Shown one piece after another: positions 1 to 7,281 of a stretch of 9,867 nt of DNA. A program made the translations under genes and the position numbers. Location: NCBI GenBank assembly GCA_041476545.1, contig JBGOTP010000186.1, positions 1 through 9,867 on the forward strand, given 5' to 3'. Positions within the stretch are counted from its first letter, which is position 1; every line of letters starts with the position of its first letter. The DNA comes from JBGOTP01 sp041476545. GTDB taxonomy: Bacteria > Acidobacteriota > Vicinamibacteria > Vicinamibacterales > CAVVIG01. The notes under the pieces are model-generated. The model was not told where the DNA came from, made no database searches, and worked only from the letters and a program-made list of their open reading frames with translations.

Positions 1-285
1 CGGCTTCGACGTTGCTGCGACACGCCGCCGGGCACGTCGCGCAGCACACGCGAAATCGAGTGCGACGCGCACGCTCCGTTCGGAAAAGCGACAGATGTGT
101 GGGTTCGTTCGACGGAGGGCAACACGAATGGCGCTTGTCGAGCGATTTCGGGTAGACTATCCCGATTTTATCTGGTGTTCTGATGCGTCGCCGACGTGGA
201 ACTCACTTTGCACTGCACAAAACAACACTCCAACCGATCGACAAACGACAACACGCCGCGTGCCGGCTACAACGAAGGGATGACG
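1..285. other. Leader region, no supported gene
   Basis: I can assign no gene here. All three minus-strand frames are open from the left edge to about position 156, and the plus frames stay open to 155, 183 and 283, as expected by chance at this GC content; none of the translations resembles a known protein. A small hairpin, TCGGG at 148-152 paired with CCCGA at 161-165 and followed by TTTT (166-169), could be a weak terminator or part of the leader of the porin-urt unit. The promoter of that unit should lie here or further upstream, but I could not find convincing -35/-10 hexamers or a good sigma-54 -24/-12 pair. Confidence 0.4.
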
Positions 286-1365
286 ATGCTGAATAGATGT
301 GTCCTTGCAGGAGTTTTCCTGCTTACCGCGGCCCTGCCGCTCCATGCGCAGTCGCCTGCGCCGCTGCCGCCCATCACGATTGGCGCCGGACTGCAGACAA
401 GCTTTGTGCACAACGTGCCGAAAGTCGGGGCCAACACCGATCAGTTTCCGCTGAACAGCGCTCGTCTGTACGTCAATGGTCCGGTCACAAGCGACATCAA
501 GTTCATGTTCAACACCGAGTACAAAGGCAGCACCAACGCTATCGGGGTGCTGGATGCCGTGGCACGGTTCGAGATGAACCCCAAGTTCAACATCTGGGCC
601 GGGCGATTCATTCCCCCGAGCGATCGCGCGGATCTCTACGGTCCGTACTACGCGCACCACTGGGCGGTGTACACCGACGGCGTTCAGGACGGCTATCCGA
701 CGATCGCGACCGGCCGCGACAACGGCGTGGCGTACTGGGGGCAGTTCGGCAAAGTCAAGGTGTCCGCGGGAGGCTTCGACGGCCCGACGACCACGGGCAA
801 CCCCGATGTGCTGGGGGCGGCGCGTGTCCAGGTGGATTTCTGGGATGCCGAGGACGGCTACTACCAGAACGGCACCTACTACGGCGGCAAGAACCTCCTG
901 GCGATCGGGATCGCCGGCCAGGCGCAGTCGGGCAAAACCCCCGCTAGCGTCAATAGCACCACGAACACCGCGTGGAACGCCGATTTCCTGCTTGAAAAGA
1001 AGCTGCCGAGCGGCGGCGTGGTCTCGATCGAGAGCCAGTACAACAAGTACAACAAGCTCGGCGGCTACGACGGAAATTACGCGTCCAACGATGGCGCCTA
1101 CGCCCTGGCGAGCTATCTCTTTCCCCAGAAGGTCGGCAAGGGCCAGTTCGAGGTGCTCGGCAAGTACGCCGGCGCCAGATTCGAGAAGGGATACGTCAGT
1201 ACCGCCGCCAATCCCGACTACACCCAGAAGACGACCGAGATCAATCTCAATTACGTGATCAAGGAATTCAACGCGCGCATCATGTTCTTCTTCTTGAATA
1301 CCGACTTCAACAAAGTCAAAACGGATTCCAAGCAGGTCGGCGTGGGTTTGCAGATCCAGATGTAG
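286..1365 (+). CDS. Outer-membrane beta-barrel porin, co-located with the urea transporter
   Basis: This predicted 359-residue outer-membrane porin probably admits small solutes into the periplasm for the UrtA binding protein encoded next. The N-terminus is a clear signal peptide: Met-Leu-Asn-Arg, then a hydrophobic core and an ALPLHAQS cleavage region near residue 21. The rest has the alternating polar and hydrophobic strands and aromatic girdle typical of porins (for example ARLYVNGPVTSDIKFMFNTE and FNIWAGRFIPPSDRADLYGP), close in feel to the phosphate-selective OprO/OprP-like group. It ends in an amphipathic strand, VGVGLQIQM, with Met rather than the usual terminal Phe. I chose ATG 286 because GAAGGG (274-279) lies 6 bases before it; ATG 280 is possible and only adds two residues. 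The gap to urtA is 39 bases with no terminator, so they are probably one operon. Substrate specificity is inferred from context only. Confidence 0.8.
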   Translation: MLNRCVLAGVFLLTAALPLHAQSPAPLPPITIGAGLQTSFVHNVPKVGANTDQFPLNSARLYVNGPVTSDIKFMFNTEYKGSTNAIGVLDAVARFEMNPKFNIWAGRFIPPSDRADLYGPYYAHHWAVYTDGVQDGYPTIATGRDNGVAYWGQFGKVKVSAGGFDGPTTTGNPDVLGAARVQVDFWDAEDGYYQNGTYYGGKNLLAIGIAGQAQSGKTPASVNSTTNTAWNADFLLEKKLPSGGVVSIESQYNKYNKLGGYDGNYASNDGAYALASYLFPQKVGKGQFEVLGKYAGARFEKGYVSTAANPDYTQKTTEINLNYVIKEFNARIMFFFLNTDFNKVKTDSKQVGVGLQIQM

Positions 1366-1404
1366 TCAGCGTCTGGACACTTAGATCTCAGGGAGGAGCT
1401 ATAC

Positions 1405-2697
1405 ATGAAACGGATGAAGATTTTTCTAGCCGCAACGCTGGCCGTCGCCGCCCTCGTGACGTCGATCAGGATGTCGGCCCAGGCCACCACCATCAAGGTC
1501 GGCGTGCTGCACTCGCTTTCGGGCACGATGGCCATCAGCGAGACGACGCTCAAGGACACGGTCCTGATGCTCATCGCCGAGCAGAACAAGAAGGGCGGCC
1601 TCCTCGGCAAGAAGCTCGAGGCGGTCGTCGTCGATCCGGCCTCCAACTGGCCGCTTTTTGCCGAGAAGGCGCAGCAGTTGCTCGAAAAAGACAAGGTCGC
1701 GGTCGTGTTCGGCTGCTGGACGTCGGTGTCGAGAAAGTCCGTGCTGCCCGTCTTTGAAAAAGACAACGGGCTGCTGTTCTATCCCGTCCAGTACGAGGGC
1801 GAAGAGTCCGAAAAGAACGTGATCTACACCGGCGCCGCGCCGAACCAGCAGGCGATCCCGGCCGTCGACTATCTGATGAGCGAAGAGGGCGGCGCCGTGA
1901 AGCGCTGGGTCCTCGAGGGCACGGACTATGTTTACCCGCGCACCACGAACAAGATCCTGGAGGCGTACCTGCTGGCCAAGGGCGTGGCGGCCGCGGACAT
2001 TTCGATCAACTACACGCCGTTCGGTTACGCCGATTGGCAGACGCGCGTCGCCGCCATCAAGAGATTCGGATCGGCGGGCAAGAAAACGGCCGTCGTGTCC
2101 ACGATCAACGGCGATGCCAACGTGCCGTTCTACAAGGAGCTCGGCAACCAGAAGGTCTCGGCTGAGGATATTCCGGTTGTGGCGTTCTCCGTCGGCGAGG
2201 AAGAACTCTCGGGACTCGACACCAAGCCGCTCGTCGGCCACCTCGCGGCCTGGAACTACTTCATGAGCATCAACACGCCGGCCAACAAGACGTTCATCGA
2301 CACGTGGCACGCGTACATCAAGAATCCCAAGCGCACCACGAACGACCCGATGGAAGCCCACTACATCGGCTTCAATCTGTGGGTGAAGGCCGTGCAGAAG
2401 GCCGGAACCGTCGATGTGGAGAAGGTGCTTGCCGCGCTGCCAGGTCTTGAAACGCCGAACCTGACGGGCGGCATGGCGAAGCTGCTGCCGAATCACCACA
2501 TCACCAAGCCGGTGTTCATCGGCGAAGTGCGCGCGGACGGCCAGTTCAACGTCGTATCCAAGACGCCGCTCGTGCCTGGTGATGCGTGGTCGGACTTCCT
2601 GCCGGACAGTAAGATGATCACCGCCGACTGGGTGACGCTCAAGTGCGGCAATTACAACACCACAACCAAGAAGTGTTCGGGTCAGAACTACAAGTGA
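1405..2697 (+). CDS. urtA: Urea ABC transporter, periplasmic substrate-binding protein UrtA
   Basis: This 430-residue periplasmic binding protein is of the branched-chain amino acid/amide type (Peripla_BP_5/6 family) and captures urea for the UrtBC permease. A signal peptide covers roughly residues 1-27 (MKRMKIFLAATLAVAAL, cleavage near MSAQA). The mature start, IKVGVLHSLSGTMAISE, is the family hallmark, followed by AEQNKKGGLLGKKLE, VFGCWTSVSRKSVLPVFE and LLFYPVQYEGEE, all typical of UrtA. A closing cysteine pair (CGNYNTTTKKC) is also usual in this family. GGAGGAG at 1392-1398 lies 6 bases before the ATG, the strongest ribosome site in the cluster, which fits the need for excess binding protein. 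The TGA stop overlaps the GTG of urtB. The related FmdD (short-chain amides) is the main alternative; a full urtBCDE set downstream favours urea, though nearby urease genes are not visible. Confidence 0.95.
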   Translation: MKRMKIFLAATLAVAALVTSIRMSAQATTIKVGVLHSLSGTMAISETTLKDTVLMLIAEQNKKGGLLGKKLEAVVVDPASNWPLFAEKAQQLLEKDKVAVVFGCWTSVSRKSVLPVFEKDNGLLFYPVQYEGEESEKNVIYTGAAPNQQAIPAVDYLMSEEGGAVKRWVLEGTDYVYPRTTNKILEAYLLAKGVAAADISINYTPFGYADWQTRVAAIKRFGSAGKKTAVVSTINGDANVPFYKELGNQKVSAEDIPVVAFSVGEEELSGLDTKPLVGHLAAWNYFMSINTPANKTFIDTWHAYIKNPKRTTNDPMEAHYIGFNLWVKAVQKAGTVDVEKVLAALPGLETPNLTGGMAKLLPNHHITKPVFIGEVRADGQFNVVSKTPLVPGDAWSDFLPDSKMITADWVTLKCGNYNTTTKKCSGQNYK

Positions 2698-4442
2698 GGG
2701 TCGTTCCGCTCCTCGATCGGACCAGGGCGTGGGAGCGCCGGTCCGGTCGGGGATCCGGAACGTTTGGTGGCGGGTGGCGGCCGGGTTGGCTGCTGCTCGC
2801 CATTCTTGTTTTGGCGTGTGCGATTGTGCGGCCCGTGCTTGCCCAGTCTCCGACCCCGTCTCCGCCCCAGTCCACGGACGAAGCATTCGCAGCCATGCTC
2901 GGCGATCTGCGCGACGCGGGCTTCGTTGACAAGGAAGCCATCATCGAGCGACTGAGCGGGAGCGGCCATGCGAGCCGTCTCCCGGTTCTGACCGCGCTCC
3001 TCGAAGATCGCCTCTACGCCCGTTCGACGGATCAGAAGGTCGTCATCGTGAAGTCCGCGGAGATTGCGGCCGGGGCCGTCGAGCTCGTCGATCCGGTGTC
3101 TCTCAAGAGTGCCGGCTCCGCGCGGCCAGACGACCTGAACAAGATCGACACCAACAACCGCCTCCGGAAGATGTTGAAGACGATGGTCGCGCGCTTCGCG
3201 CTGTCGAGCCCGGACGCATCGGTCCGCCTCGCGTCCGTCCGGGAGATGCTGCGGGCGCTGGACGATGCGAGCATTGCGCTTCTGCGCGAGCAGTCCGGCG
3301 CCGAGACCGATCCGGATGTGAAACGGCAGATTGAGACGGGCCTGGCGCTCGCGGCGCTCGACGGCACAGACCGACAGGCGCGCCTCGACGCGATTGCGAC
3401 ACTCTCCGGCAGGCGGAGCTCGGAGGTGCGCAACCGTCTGGCCACGCTCGTCGAACGGTCGGCTGACGGAACGTTTGCTGAAAGCGACGAGGGGATCAGG
3501 CAGGCCGCCGCCGCGGCGGTCCGTCAGATCGATTCCTCGCGCACATTCTACTCGGGCATCGAAACGCTCTTCTTCGGCCTGAGCCTCGGATCGGTGCTCG
3601 TGCTCGTCGCGATTGGCCTGGCGATTACCTTCGGCGTGATGGGTGTGATCAACATGGCGCACGGCGAGCTGATGATGCTCGGCGCCTACACGACGTACGT
3701 GGTGCAGCTCGCGATGCCGAATCACATCGGCGCGTCTATCTTTGTCGCGATCCCGGCGGCCTTTGTCGTGGCCGGTCTTGTGGGCGTGCTCATCGAGCGC
3801 GTCATCATCCGCTTTCTCTACGGCCGGCCGCTCGAGACACTGCTGGCGACGTTCGGCGTGAGCCTGATTCTGCAGCAGCTCGTGCGCTCGATCTTCTCGG
3901 CGCTCAACCGGTCGGTGCAGACGCCGGCCTGGATGAGCGGCACGCTGCAGATCAACGAATCGCTCGCCATCACGACCAACAGGCTCTACATCGTGCTGTT
4001 CACGCTGATCGTGTTCGCCATTCTCCTGGTGGTCCTCAAGCGGACGAGGCTCGGACTTGACATCCGGGCCGTGTCGCAGAATCGCGCCATGGCGCGGGCC
4101 ATGGGGATTCGCAGTGCGTGGGTGGACGCGATGACCTTTGGCCTCGGATCCGGCATTGCGGGGGTCGCCGGGGTCGCACTCAGTCAGCTCACCAACGTGG
4201 GCCCCAATCTGGGCCAGGCCTATATCATCGACTCGTTCATGGTGGTGGTCTTCGGCGGCGTCGGGAATCTCTGGGGCGCGCTCATCGGCGGCATGTCGAT
4301 GGGCATCGTCAACAAGCTGCTCGAACCATACTCGGGCGCGGTGCTCGCCAAGATCTTCGTGCTCATCGCCCTGATCCTCTTCATTCAGCGGCGTCCGAGC
4401 GGATTGTTTCCACAAACCGGACGCGCGGCGGAGAGCGTCTAG
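2694..4442 (+). CDS. urtB: Urea ABC transporter permease UrtB with N-terminal periplasmic domain
   Basis: This is a 582-residue inner-membrane permease. The GTG at 2694 overlaps the urtA stop (GTGA), the usual sign of translational coupling; no Shine-Dalgarno is evident. Residues 1-31 are basic, residues 32-45 form a hydrophobic signal segment ending in RPVLAQS, and about 230 residues of helical, charged sequence follow, before the LivH-like membrane domain starts near residue 285 (GIETLFFGLSLGSVLVLVAI). The family motif GVINMAHGELMMLGAYTTY lies near residue 318, and a later loop reads VVFGGVGNLWGALIGG. Proteobacterial UrtB proteins also carry such an N-terminal extension, so the length is normal for the longer subtype. 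The extension looks repeat-like (HEAT-like helical pairs around RLASVREMLRALDDASIALL), but its role is not known to me; contact with UrtA is a guess. Confidence 0.93.
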   Translation: MRVVPLLDRTRAWERRSGRGSGTFGGGWRPGWLLLAILVLACAIVRPVLAQSPTPSPPQSTDEAFAAMLGDLRDAGFVDKEAIIERLSGSGHASRLPVLTALLEDRLYARSTDQKVVIVKSAEIAAGAVELVDPVSLKSAGSARPDDLNKIDTNNRLRKMLKTMVARFALSSPDASVRLASVREMLRALDDASIALLREQSGAETDPDVKRQIETGLALAALDGTDRQARLDAIATLSGRRSSEVRNRLATLVERSADGTFAESDEGIRQAAAAAVRQIDSSRTFYSGIETLFFGLSLGSVLVLVAIGLAITFGVMGVINMAHGELMMLGAYTTYVVQLAMPNHIGASIFVAIPAAFVVAGLVGVLIERVIIRFLYGRPLETLLATFGVSLILQQLVRSIFSALNRSVQTPAWMSGTLQINESLAITTNRLYIVLFTLIVFAILLVVLKRTRLGLDIRAVSQNRAMARAMGIRSAWVDAMTFGLGSGIAGVAGVALSQLTNVGPNLGQAYIIDSFMVVVFGGVGNLWGALIGGMSMGIVNKLLEPYSGAVLAKIFVLIALILFIQRRPSGLFPQTGRAAESV

Positions 4443-5593
4443 TGACGCTCGGGCGCCGGCCGGCGGCCGTTCTCGGGGCCGCGGGCGCAGCCGGAGAGTC
4501 CTGGGGCGATCCTCGCGGCGCCGCCCTGCTGATCGTGCTCGCGGCCGTCGCGATTGGCGGACCCGTGCTCAATCTCGCGGTGCCCTCGACATCGCCGTTC
4601 CACCTGTCGACGTATGCGCTCACCCTCATCGGCAAGTACATGTGCTACGCGATGCTGGCACTGGCGGTTGATCTCATCTGGGGATACTGCGGCATCCTGA
4701 GCCTCGGCCATGCCGCGTTCTTCTCGCTCGGCGGATACGCCATGGGCATGTATCTCATGCGCCAGATCGGATCGCGCGGCGTGTACGGCGATCCGGTCCT
4801 CCCGGATTTCATGGTCTTCCTCAACTGGAAGGCGCTGCCGTGGTTCTGGTACGGCTTCAATCACTTCGGGTTCGCGCTCGTCATGATGGCGCTCGTGCCG
4901 GCCACGCTCGCCCTGGTGTTCGGCTGGCTGGCGTTTCGCTCGCGCGTCACCGGCGTGTATCTGTCGATCATTACGCAGGCGCTCAGCTATGCGCTGATGC
5001 TCGCCTTCTTCCGGAACGACATGGGGTTCGGCGGCAACAACGGTTTCACCGACTTCAAGGACATCCTCGGATTCGATCTGCACAAGGACGGAACGCGGGT
5101 GGCACTGCTCGTCGCGACGGTCGTGGCTCTCGCGGCGAGCTATCTCGCCTGCCGCGCTATTGTCGAGTCCAGGGCGGGACGTGTGCTGCGTGCGATTCGC
5201 GACGCCGAGAGCCGCACGCGCTTTCTGGGATACCGGGTCGAGTCGTACAAGCTGTGGGTGTTTGTGTTCTCCGCGGTGGTCGCGGGGCTTGCCGGCGCGC
5301 TGTACGTCCCGCAAGTCGGGATTATCAACCCGGGCGAGTTCGCGCCCATCAATTCAATTGAGGTGGTCATCTGGGTCGCCGTCGGCGGCCGCGGTACGCT
5401 GTACGGCGCCGTTGCCGGAGCCGTGCTGGTCAACTACGCCAAGACCTACCTGACCGGAGCGTTTCCCGAGGTCTGGCTGTATGTGCTCGGGTCGCTCTTT
5501 GTACTCGTCACGCTCTTTCTTCCGCGTGGACTGGTGGGACTCACGACGAGGGCTGGCGGGGCAGGTAGGGCGGGCGGGGCAGGCGGGGCATGA
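4442..5593 (+). CDS. urtC: Urea ABC transporter permease UrtC
   Basis: This second, LivM-like permease subunit (383 residues) pairs with UrtB to form the transmembrane channel. The GTG at 4442 shares its G with the TAG stop of urtB. The frame stays open upstream to 4118 inside urtB, but the overlap start removes that extension and leaves a protein of normal length. Visible family motifs are WGYCGILSLGHAAFFSLGG (near residue 80), GVYLSIITQALSYALMLAFF, RNDMGFGGNNGFTDFKDILG, and the cytoplasmic loop GRVLRAIRDAESRTRFLGY that contacts the ATPases. The C-terminus is odd: after LPRGLVGLTTRA the last 12 residues are GGAGRAGGAGGA, encoded by a 9-bp DNA repeat that runs exactly to the stop codon. UrtC proteins usually end shortly after the LPxGL segment, so this tail is probably a repeat expansion without function. 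Confidence 0.93.
   Translation: MTLGRRPAAVLGAAGAAGESWGDPRGAALLIVLAAVAIGGPVLNLAVPSTSPFHLSTYALTLIGKYMCYAMLALAVDLIWGYCGILSLGHAAFFSLGGYAMGMYLMRQIGSRGVYGDPVLPDFMVFLNWKALPWFWYGFNHFGFALVMMALVPATLALVFGWLAFRSRVTGVYLSIITQALSYALMLAFFRNDMGFGGNNGFTDFKDILGFDLHKDGTRVALLVATVVALAASYLACRAIVESRAGRVLRAIRDAESRTRFLGYRVESYKLWVFVFSAVVAGLAGALYVPQVGIINPGEFAPINSIEVVIWVAVGGRGTLYGAVAGAVLVNYAKTYLTGAFPEVWLYVLGSLFVLVTLFLPRGLVGLTTRAGGAGRAGGAGGA
5555..5590 (+). repeat. Four in-frame 9-bp tandem repeats at the urtC/urtD border
   Basis: The unit GGCGGGGCA occurs exactly at 5555-5563, 5573-5581 and 5582-5590, with a drifted copy (GGTAGGGCG) at 5564-5572. Because the period is three codons, each copy adds Gly-Gly-Ala (Gly-Arg-Ala for the drifted copy) to the UrtC C-terminus without changing frame. 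The last base is the A of the urtD ATG, so the array directly abuts the ATGA start/stop overlap. Slippage here would alter tail length but keep the coupling intact. Confidence 0.85.
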
Positions 5594-6405
5594 CCGCCGA
5601 TAGCGCGCATCAGCGGTTGCTCGATGTGGTCTCGCGTGGCGCGAAGCCACCGGTTCGCAATCTCGCCACCGGCATGATTCTCTATCTCGAGAATCTGACC
5701 GTCAGCTTCGATGGTTTCAAGGCCCTCGACGGCCTGACGTTGTACGTGGAGCCGGGCGAGTTGCGCTGCGTCATCGGGCCGAACGGCGCCGGCAAGACCA
5801 CGATGATGGATGTCATCACCGGCAAGACGCGGCCGGATCAGGGTTCCGCCTGGTTCGGGCGGACTGTTGATCTTCTCAAGCTTTCGGAACCGGAAATCGC
5901 CGAGGCGGGAATCGGACGGAAGTTTCAGAAGCCGACCGTCTTCGAGCACCTGACGGTGTTCGAGAATCTCGAACTCGCCCTGGCCGGCCGGAAGTCGTTC
6001 TGGACCACGCTCGTCGCGCGCCTGACGCGCGAGCAGCGGGAGCGCATCGACGAGGTTCTCGAAGTCATCGGCCTCGCGACGTTGCGTGCCGAGCCAGCGA
6101 GCACCCTGTCCCATGGTCAGAAGCAGTGGCTCGAGATCGGCATGTTGCTGATGCAGCAGCCGGAACTGCTACTGGTCGACGAACCGGTGGCCGGGATGAC
6201 ACCGCAGGAAACCGAGCACACGGCGGAGCTGCTCCTCTCCCTTGCCGGCAAGCACTCGGTGATCGTCGTCGAGCACGACATGGACTTTGTCCGGTCCATT
6301 GCGAGGCAGGTGACCGTGCTGCACGAAGGCCGCGTGATTGCCGAGGGGAACATGGATCAGGTCCAGAACGATCCGCGCGTGATCGAGGTGTATCTGGGAC
6401 AGTAG
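5590..6405 (+). CDS. urtD: Urea ABC transporter ATP-binding subunit UrtD
   Basis: This cytoplasmic ABC ATPase of 271 residues (LivG-like) drives urea import with UrtE. Walker A is GPNGAGKT at residues 63-70, the signature is LSHGQ at 173-177 (the LSHGQKQWLEIGMLL form typical of UrtD), Walker B is LLLVDE at 193-198 followed by PVAGMT, and the switch His is H229 in VVEHDMDF. GRKFQKPTVFEHLTVFENLELAL is also characteristic of UrtD. The ATG at 5590 overlaps the urtC stop (ATGA). The first 28 residues are poorly conserved; an internal ATG at 5674 (MILYLENLTVSFDG) would give the core ATPase alone, but the longer start fits the overlap pattern of the operon and UrtD proteins often have such an N-terminal lead. 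It ends in TAG, closely followed by a second in-frame stop, TGA. Confidence 0.95.
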   Translation: MTADSAHQRLLDVVSRGAKPPVRNLATGMILYLENLTVSFDGFKALDGLTLYVEPGELRCVIGPNGAGKTTMMDVITGKTRPDQGSAWFGRTVDLLKLSEPEIAEAGIGRKFQKPTVFEHLTVFENLELALAGRKSFWTTLVARLTREQRERIDEVLEVIGLATLRAEPASTLSHGQKQWLEIGMLLMQQPELLLVDEPVAGMTPQETEHTAELLLSLAGKHSVIVVEHDMDFVRSIARQVTVLHEGRVIAEGNMDQVQNDPRVIEVYLGQ

Positions 6406-6452
6406 TGAGAAGTGAGAAGTGAGAAGTAGAGGTTAGAGGTTAGGATTAGGCA
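6404..6452 (+). repeat. Heptamer tandem array filling the urtD-urtE gap
   Basis: Seven 7-bp units run from the last two bases of the urtD stop codon to four bases before the urtE ATG. The first three are exact AGTGAGA; the next four drift (for example GTTAGAG, GTTAGGA). The array makes up almost the whole 50-bp gap, and it is the one place in the urt operon where neighbouring genes do not overlap. It separates urtE from direct coupling and leaves only a weak ribosome site (GCAGGG, 6450-6455) touching the ATG. It looks like a microsatellite grown by slippage rather than a regulatory site. Confidence 0.85.
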
Positions 6453-6455
6453 GGG

Positions 6456-7151
6456 ATGCTCGCAGTCACTACTCTGAATCAGTCGTACGGTGGGAGTCAC
6501 ACGTTGTGGGACGTTGATCTCGACGTGCCCGCGGGGTCGCGCACGTGTCTCATGGGCCGCAACGGCATGGGCAAAACCACCCTGCTCAAGTGCATCATGG
6601 GGCTGCTGCCATCCTCGTCTGGCGCGATTACGTTTGCCGGAACCAATCTCCTCGCGCTCCCCGCGGAAGAGCGCGCCTCGCTTGGCATCGGCTACGTTCC
6701 GCAGGGACGCGAAATCTTTTCCCATCTGACGGTCGAGGAGAATCTCTCCGTCGGCCTTGGCGTTCGCACAGACGGCCCGCGAACGATTCCGTCGCGGATC
6801 TTCGATCTCTTTCCGTCGCTGAAGCAGATGCTGCGCCGGCGCGGTGGAGACCTGTCGGGCGGGCAGCAGCAGCAGCTGGCGATCGGCCGCGCGCTTGTCC
6901 TCGAGCCGAAGCTGCTGATTCTTGATGAGCCGACCGAGGGGATTCAGCCCAACATCGTGCGCGAGATCGGCGACATCATCCTGACACTCAATCGTGACGC
7001 AGGCGTCACCGTGCTCCTGGTCGAGCAGAAGCTCCCTTTCGCGCGGCGCGTGGCGAGTGAGTTTCGCATCCTCGAGAAGGGCCGCTGCGTCGCAGGCGGA
7101 TCCATCGGCGAACTGTCAGACGATGTGGTCCGGGCGCATCTGAGCGTGTAG
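6456..7151 (+). CDS. urtE: Urea ABC transporter ATP-binding subunit UrtE
   Basis: This is the second ATPase of the urea importer, 231 residues (LivF-like). Walker A is GRNGMGKT at residues 34-41, the form usual in UrtE. The Q-loop Gln is Q83 in GYVPQGREIFSHLTVEENL, the signature LSGGQ is at 133-137, and Walker B LLILDE is at 153-158, followed by PTEGIQPNIV. At the switch position the sequence is LLVEQKLPFA with Gln191 in place of His, as is normal for LivF/UrtE proteins, so the heterodimer with UrtD has one standard and one modified switch. The ATG at 6456 follows the heptamer array with a poor Shine-Dalgarno, so expression may be lower than that of the coupled genes upstream. Within this window the urea operon ends with this gene, since an inverted repeat follows. 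Confidence 0.95.
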   Translation: MLAVTTLNQSYGGSHTLWDVDLDVPAGSRTCLMGRNGMGKTTLLKCIMGLLPSSSGAITFAGTNLLALPAEERASLGIGYVPQGREIFSHLTVEENLSVGLGVRTDGPRTIPSRIFDLFPSLKQMLRRRGGDLSGGQQQQLAIGRALVLEPKLLILDEPTEGIQPNIVREIGDIILTLNRDAGVTVLLVEQKLPFARRVASEFRILEKGRCVAGGSIGELSDDVVRAHLSV

Positions 7152-7165
7152 GAGATGCTCGAATC

Positions 7166-7260
7166 TAGGAATCGGGGAATCGGGTGATCGAATAATTGGG
7201 AAGGCGGCTTACGGTTGCCAGATTACCCAATTACCCAATTACCCGATTCCCCGATCACCC
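7166..7260. repeat. Octamer-built inverted repeat after urtE
   Basis: Two arrays of about four or five 8-bp units face each other. The right one (7221-7260) is made of RATTACCC-type units in exact 8-bp register; the left one (7166-7200) is made of the complementary GGGNRATY type. Together they form a long imperfect hairpin: 7171-7185 pairs perfectly with 7241-7255 over 15 bp, and 7186-7200 pairs with 7226-7240 at 11 of 15 positions, leaving a loop of about 25 bases. It could act as a strong RNA stem ending or protecting the urt transcript. There is no U-tract, so a classical intrinsic terminator is not shown. Similar arrays elsewhere in the genome would make it a REP-like family. Confidence 0.85.
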
Positions 7261-7263
7261 CCG

Positions 7264-7269
7264 TATAAT
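7264..7269 (+). promoter_or_regulatory. Perfect TATAAT box before the kinase relic and SUI1 gene
   Basis: The hexamer TATAAT (7264-7269) is an exact sigma-70-type -10 match and rare in such GC-rich sequence. No good -35 is present at 16-18 bp; that space is filled by the octamer array. It probably belonged to the kinase gene of which only the first codons remain, and may now drive the SUI1-like gene with a leader of roughly 85 bases. Confidence 0.4.
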
Positions 7270-7281
7270 CCCGCCTAAGGT

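Noticed and set aside
25..50. Possible sigma-54 promoter (GGGCACG region) for nitrogen control of the operon
   Set aside because: The -12 GC is not at the required 10-base distance from the -24 GG, and no other good match is present up to 285.
135..164. TTGTCG and TATCCC as a sigma-70 promoter for the porin-urt unit
   Set aside because: Spacing of 18 is tolerable but the -10 matches at only three positions; too weak to list.
196..285. 30-codon upstream extension of the porin
   Set aside because: The signal peptide begins at 280/286 and GAAGGG at 274-279 suits ATG 286; the extension would bury the signal peptide.
1426..2886. A 486-codon open frame on the minus strand across urtA
   Set aside because: Antisense shadow of urtA with biased Arg/His/Asp composition and no recognisable domain.
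2688..4415. A 575-codon open frame on the minus strand across urtB
   Set aside because: It lies antisense to an unmistakable urtB, is rich in Arg, His, Asp and Glu as mirror frames of GC-rich genes are, and resembles no known family.
4118..4441. 108-codon N-terminal extension of urtC inside urtB
   Set aside because: UrtC has normal length from GTG 4442, which overlaps the urtB stop; the extension translates to Arg/Gly-rich shadow sequence.
7221..7260. CRISPR-like repeat pattern
   Set aside because: Units are 8 bp and directly adjacent, with no spacers and no cas genes; these are tandem octamers.
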